This document shows, piece after piece, positions 6,806 through 9,322 of a stretch of 9,322 nt of DNA. The DNA comes from an uncultured Lachnospiraceae bacterium (lineage in GTDB: Bacteria; Bacillota; Clostridia; Lachnospirales; Lachnospiraceae). The first letter of the stretch is position 1; every line of letters begins with the position of its first letter. The notes below the pieces were generated by a model that saw only the letters and a program-made list of their open reading frames with translations, was not told the DNA's origin and made no database searches. A program made the translations under genes and the position numbers. Location: contig CAMJWQ010000113.1 of NCBI GenBank assembly GCA_946409475.1, positions 1-9,322 of the forward strand, written 5' to 3'.

Positions 6806-6904
6806 CTATATTATAGTATGTCCGCATAATTCCACCTCTCCCATGGGAGTAAGATATCGAATCTGAAATTTTTCCCCTCCCTCTAAAACGGCAATACAAT
6901 GGTC
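6806..6904 (-). pseudogene. Relic of a PhzF-like isomerase/epimerase gene
   Basis: A frame between the GH65 stop and yjbQ reads DHCIAVLEGGEKFQIRYLTP followed by MGEVELCGHTII and then a stop (TAG at 6806-6808). The segment IRYLTPMGEVELCGHT matches the hallmark of PhzF-family proteins (E. coli YddE has IRYFTPTVEVPICGHAT), including the cysteine of the CGH motif. About 45 residues that should precede it and about 200 that should follow are absent. There is no start codon, and a stop lies upstream in the same frame. The likely explanation is deletion of a former phzF-like gene. The match is by eye over about 20 residues. Confidence 0.5.
6810..6815 (-). promoter_or_regulatory. Possible -10 element for yjbQ
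   Basis: A perfect TATAAT on the minus strand would start transcription about 25 bases before the yjbQ ATG. No reasonable -35 is seen at 16-18 bases, so this is weak or accidental. Confidence 0.25.
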
Positions 6905-6906
6905 TG

Positions 6907-9198
6907 TTATTCCCTGCCCGGCCTATCCATGCTTACCTTGTCTTTTAACAAATATTCCTTATTATAAACAGTGATTTTCTTTGCTTCTCCCGAAACTAAT
7001 ATAAATTCACAGGTGTCCTTATTTACATCAACCAAAATCCTGCTGTTTTCAAAACAGATCTTAAAACGGTACCCCTTCCATTTCTTAGGTAACATCGGTG
7101 CAAAAAAGATTCCTTCCTCCTTCAATCGAAAGCCCCCGAAGCCATAAACAATAGCCATATAATTTCCGCCCATATTTGCCGTATGAATACCGTCCTTCGT
7201 ATTTTTATACTGATCATCCAAATCCAGTCTGGCCGTATTTTGGAAATAGGCATAGGCCTTTTCTTCCAGACCAAGCTTTGCCGCAACAATACTGAAAATA
7301 CATTTTGACAAAGAAGAATCATGTGTCGTTATATTTTCATAATACTGAAAGGAATGATAAATAGTTTCCATGGACTGGGCATCCTCCAATATAAAATGAG
7401 CCATAACCGTATCTGCCTGTTTACATATTTGATACCGGTACAAATGCAGGGGATGATAATGCAGCAGCAAAGGGAACTTATTGGCCGGTATGTCTGCAAT
7501 ATTCCATTTCTTTTTCTGTAAAAAGGAATCATCCTGAGGGTTGATCTTTAATTTTTCGTCATAGGGTAAATACATATTTTCAGCCGCATTTTTAAATTCC
7601 TCTATTTCCTCTTCCCTTAATCTGATCTTTTTTTCAAGCCTGTCAAAATTTTCGGAGCCCTTAATTATTTGATAAAACTTTACGGCCCATCGTAAATGAT
7701 ATTGAGCCAGCGCATTGGTATAATAGTTATTATTGACCATACAGGTATATTCATCGGGCCCTGTGACATCATTGATATAAAACCTGCCTTCATGAAAATT
7801 TCCTGTGTCTATCCAGATACGCGCTGTTTCAAAAATAATTTCCGCACCTTTTTTTTCAATGAAGGTTATATCTTTTGTTGCCAGATAATAAGAAATAACA
7901 GAATAGGCAATATCACCGTTAATATGATATTGAGCGGAGCCGGAAGGAAAGTAACCGGAACATTCTTTTCCCATGATCGTTCTCCAGGGAAATAGAGCTC
8001 CCGTTTTATGCCCCAGTATTCTGGCATTTTTACGAGCCATATTTAAAGTTGCATATCGGTTTTCGATCAATTTTTCCGAAAATACGGGATTGGTGATCGT
8101 AAAGAAGGGCTGAATGAACATTTCCGAATCCCAGAAGATATGTCCCTCATATCCTTCCCCGCTTAAGCCTTTGGATGCAATATTCCCGTACTGATCCTTG
8201 CTTACGGACTGCAGTAATTGATATAGGTTATACTTAATCGTTATATTCAAATCTTCATTACCGTCAATCTCCACCATGCAGTGGTCCCAGTATTCGGACA
8301 GGTATTCCTCCTGTTTTTCATACAAAAAGGAAATGGGCACGGAAAGAGCTTTTCTCATCTCTATCCCGACCTGATTCTTGTAATTATGATATCTGATGGA
8401 ATCTGCCAATACGGTATACTTAATAAAATTTATTTTTTTCCCTTTTTTGGCCTTTGTTGTAAACTTACTTACCGTGTAATTTTCTCCAAAATGATAGCTT
8501 AGCTCATGCTCCTGAAATAACAGATTTTTGACACTGCTGCAAACTCCCAATTCGGATTTCGTTGTCTTAGCCATAATGTAGGAAGCTCCGTTTATAATTT
8601 CACAGCTTACCGGCAGCATATGAATAATTTCTTCATCAGCCGTTCTTGGATCATTGGGATCAAAATAGTTTGCTACGTTTCCGTCATGGGCAGATTCAAT
8701 GACAACATCACCGGAAAAATTTATGGGAAGTATTTCATAATCTATGGTAAAAAGGGATAATTGATAAAAAGAAGCCATCCTTGTTATCTTTACGGACATT
8801 TCCCTGCCTTTGGGTGAGCGCCAGATCACTTCTCTGACAGTAATGCCTTTTTTCATATCCACATATAATCTGCTGTCTATTACCGTACCTTCATACATGC
8901 TAAAATATTCATCTTCCAATTTCACCTTAATGGATTGGGTATTTACAATATCCACCATGGTTTGCTTTTCTTCCACAAAGCCATGTAATTTTTCAGCCTG
9001 TTTCATTGATGTATAATTGTAGAAACCGTTTATAAACTGACTCGTTACTAATTGATAGTTTTCAGGGTAACCTTCTTCGAAATTATATCGAACTCCTATA
9101 TATCCATTGGCATTATGAAAAAGCGTTTCATATAACAAAATGTTATAATTATCCAAATCAAAATTATTCAATTCATAAATAGATTGTTCTTTCTTCAT
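6907..9198 (-). CDS. Glycoside hydrolase family 65 disaccharide phosphorylase
   Basis: The 763-residue protein has the full length and order of GH65 inverting phosphorylases: an N-terminal beta-sandwich (about 1-270), a helical linker, an (alpha/alpha)6 barrel (about 315-690) and a short C-terminal beta domain. Visible motifs are GEGYEGHIFWDSEMF (substrate site, W356-D357), DVTGPDEYTCMVNNNYYTN with catalytic acid Glu483, KQAD (593-596), and the phosphate-binding THDSSLSK (625-632). It has no signal peptide, so it acts inside the cell, splitting an alpha-linked glucose disaccharide with phosphate to beta-glucose 1-phosphate plus glucose. The acceptor-loop segment FPWRTIMGKECSGYFPSGSAQYH differs from the FPWES...GEEETP of kojibiose phosphorylases and from the maltose type, and is nearer to trehalose or nigerose phosphorylases as I remember them. 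Specificity is unproven. AGGAGG precedes the ATG by 4 bases. No beta-phosphoglucomutase gene is present in the window. Confidence 0.93.
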   Translation of the reverse strand: MKKEQSIYELNNFDLDNYNILLYETLFHNANGYIGVRYNFEEGYPENYQLVTSQFINGFYNYTSMKQAEKLHGFVEEKQTMVDIVNTQSIKVKLEDEYFSMYEGTVIDSRLYVDMKKGITVREVIWRSPKGREMSVKITRMASFYQLSLFTIDYEILPINFSGDVVIESAHDGNVANYFDPNDPRTADEEIIHMLPVSCEIINGASYIMAKTTKSELGVCSSVKNLLFQEHELSYHFGENYTVSKFTTKAKKGKKINFIKYTVLADSIRYHNYKNQVGIEMRKALSVPISFLYEKQEEYLSEYWDHCMVEIDGNEDLNITIKYNLYQLLQSVSKDQYGNIASKGLSGEGYEGHIFWDSEMFIQPFFTITNPVFSEKLIENRYATLNMARKNARILGHKTGALFPWRTIMGKECSGYFPSGSAQYHINGDIAYSVISYYLATKDITFIEKKGAEIIFETARIWIDTGNFHEGRFYINDVTGPDEYTCMVNNNYYTNALAQYHLRWAVKFYQIIKGSENFDRLEKKIRLREEEIEEFKNAAENMYLPYDEKLKINPQDDSFLQKKKWNIADIPANKFPLLLHYHPLHLYRYQICKQADTVMAHFILEDAQSMETIYHSFQYYENITTHDSSLSKCIFSIVAAKLGLEEKAYAYFQNTARLDLDDQYKNTKDGIHTANMGGNYMAIVYGFGGFRLKEEGIFFAPMLPKKWKGYRFKICFENSRILVDVNKDTCEFILVSGEAKKITVYNKEYLLKDKVSMDRPGRE

Positions 9199-9227
9199 GA
9201 AACCTCCTGATGCTTAAATCTATATAA

Positions 9228-9255
9228 ATTATGGCTTTATGTCTTTTTTTGTCAC
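9228..9255 (-). promoter_or_regulatory. Candidate promoter of the GH65 gene
   Basis: On the minus strand GTGACA (9250-9255) and CATAAT (9228-9233) are 16 bases apart, each matching 5 of 6 consensus bases. Transcription would start near 9221, about 22 bases before the ATG at 9198, leaving room for the AGGAGG at 9203-9208. It lies just inside the edge stem-loop, as expected for an independently transcribed gene. Confidence 0.5.
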
Positions 9256-9286
9256 AGAAATAGATACAGTTTCTTATAACAAAATA

Positions 9287-9322
9287 AAGCCTGCTATAAT
9301 ATTATTCTATCATAGCAGGCTT
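9287..9322. terminator. Perfect 11-bp stem-loop, probable intrinsic terminator
   Basis: AAGCCTGCTAT (9287-9297) and ATAGCAGGCTT (9312-9322) pair perfectly around a 14-base AT-rich loop. Read on the minus strand the stem is followed by CTTTATTTTG, a fair U-tract. Read on the plus strand it is preceded by an A-rich run and followed by the window edge. It most likely ends transcription of a gene beyond the right edge and may work in both directions. Confidence 0.65.

Noticed and set aside
6783..6824. Short frame of 12 codons on the minus strand (MRTYYNIEEAKE) with a GAGGTGG ahead of its ATG
   Set aside because: It overlaps the PhzF-like relic in another frame, is very short, and the apparent ribosome site is part of the relic's coding sequence.
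6838..6849. Perfect 12-bp palindrome CTCCCATGGGAG in the gap before yjbQ
   Set aside because: It has no loop, no T-run and codes the TPMGE part of the PhzF-like relic, so a chance palindrome within old coding sequence is the simpler explanation.

Overview
The window looks like chromosome of a low-GC anaerobic Firmicute, most likely a clostridial (Lachnospiraceae-type) bacterium. That placement is inferred from AT-rich coding sequence, strong AGGAGG-type ribosome sites, a CUT1-type sugar ABC operon beside an OmpR-type two-component system, and a family 65 phosphorylase. Nothing looks viral or transposon-borne, and I see no tRNA, rRNA or CRISPR.

Layout. Positions 1-4219 are one operon on the minus strand, transcribed towards the left edge. 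It encodes a large lipoprotein joining a beta-propeller-like N-terminal half to a sugar-type solute-binding protein (1919-4219), then a MalF-like permease (1062-1913), a MalG-like permease (206-1045), and the start of a fourth gene that leaves the window (1-199). The fourth protein begins with a cytoplasmic stretch, one membrane helix and an outer segment. It resembles the start of an HlyD/RND-type membrane-fusion adaptor more than any importer part. No ABC ATPase is present in the window.

A 201-bp divergent control region (4220-4420) separates this operon from an OmpR-family response regulator (4421-5110) and its histidine kinase (5088-6368) on the plus strand. The region holds a good extended -10 promoter for the regulator. 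It also holds an 11-bp-phased CTCTAA direct repeat plus palindrome, placed where an OmpR/PhoB-type activator would sit to switch on the transporter operon. The simplest reading is that the kinase senses a surface signal and the regulator controls the lipoprotein-permease-adaptor operon. The combination of a propeller-fused binding protein, sugar permeases and an adaptor-like protein is the most unusual thing here.

The right part (6383-9198) is a separate minus-strand pair: a cytoplasmic GH65 disaccharide phosphorylase with its own likely promoter, followed by a YjbQ/UPF0047 protein. The 128 bp between them contain a short decayed fragment that reads as part of a PhzF-like protein (a gene relic). 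A perfect 11-bp stem-loop at the right edge probably ends transcription of a neighbour outside the window.
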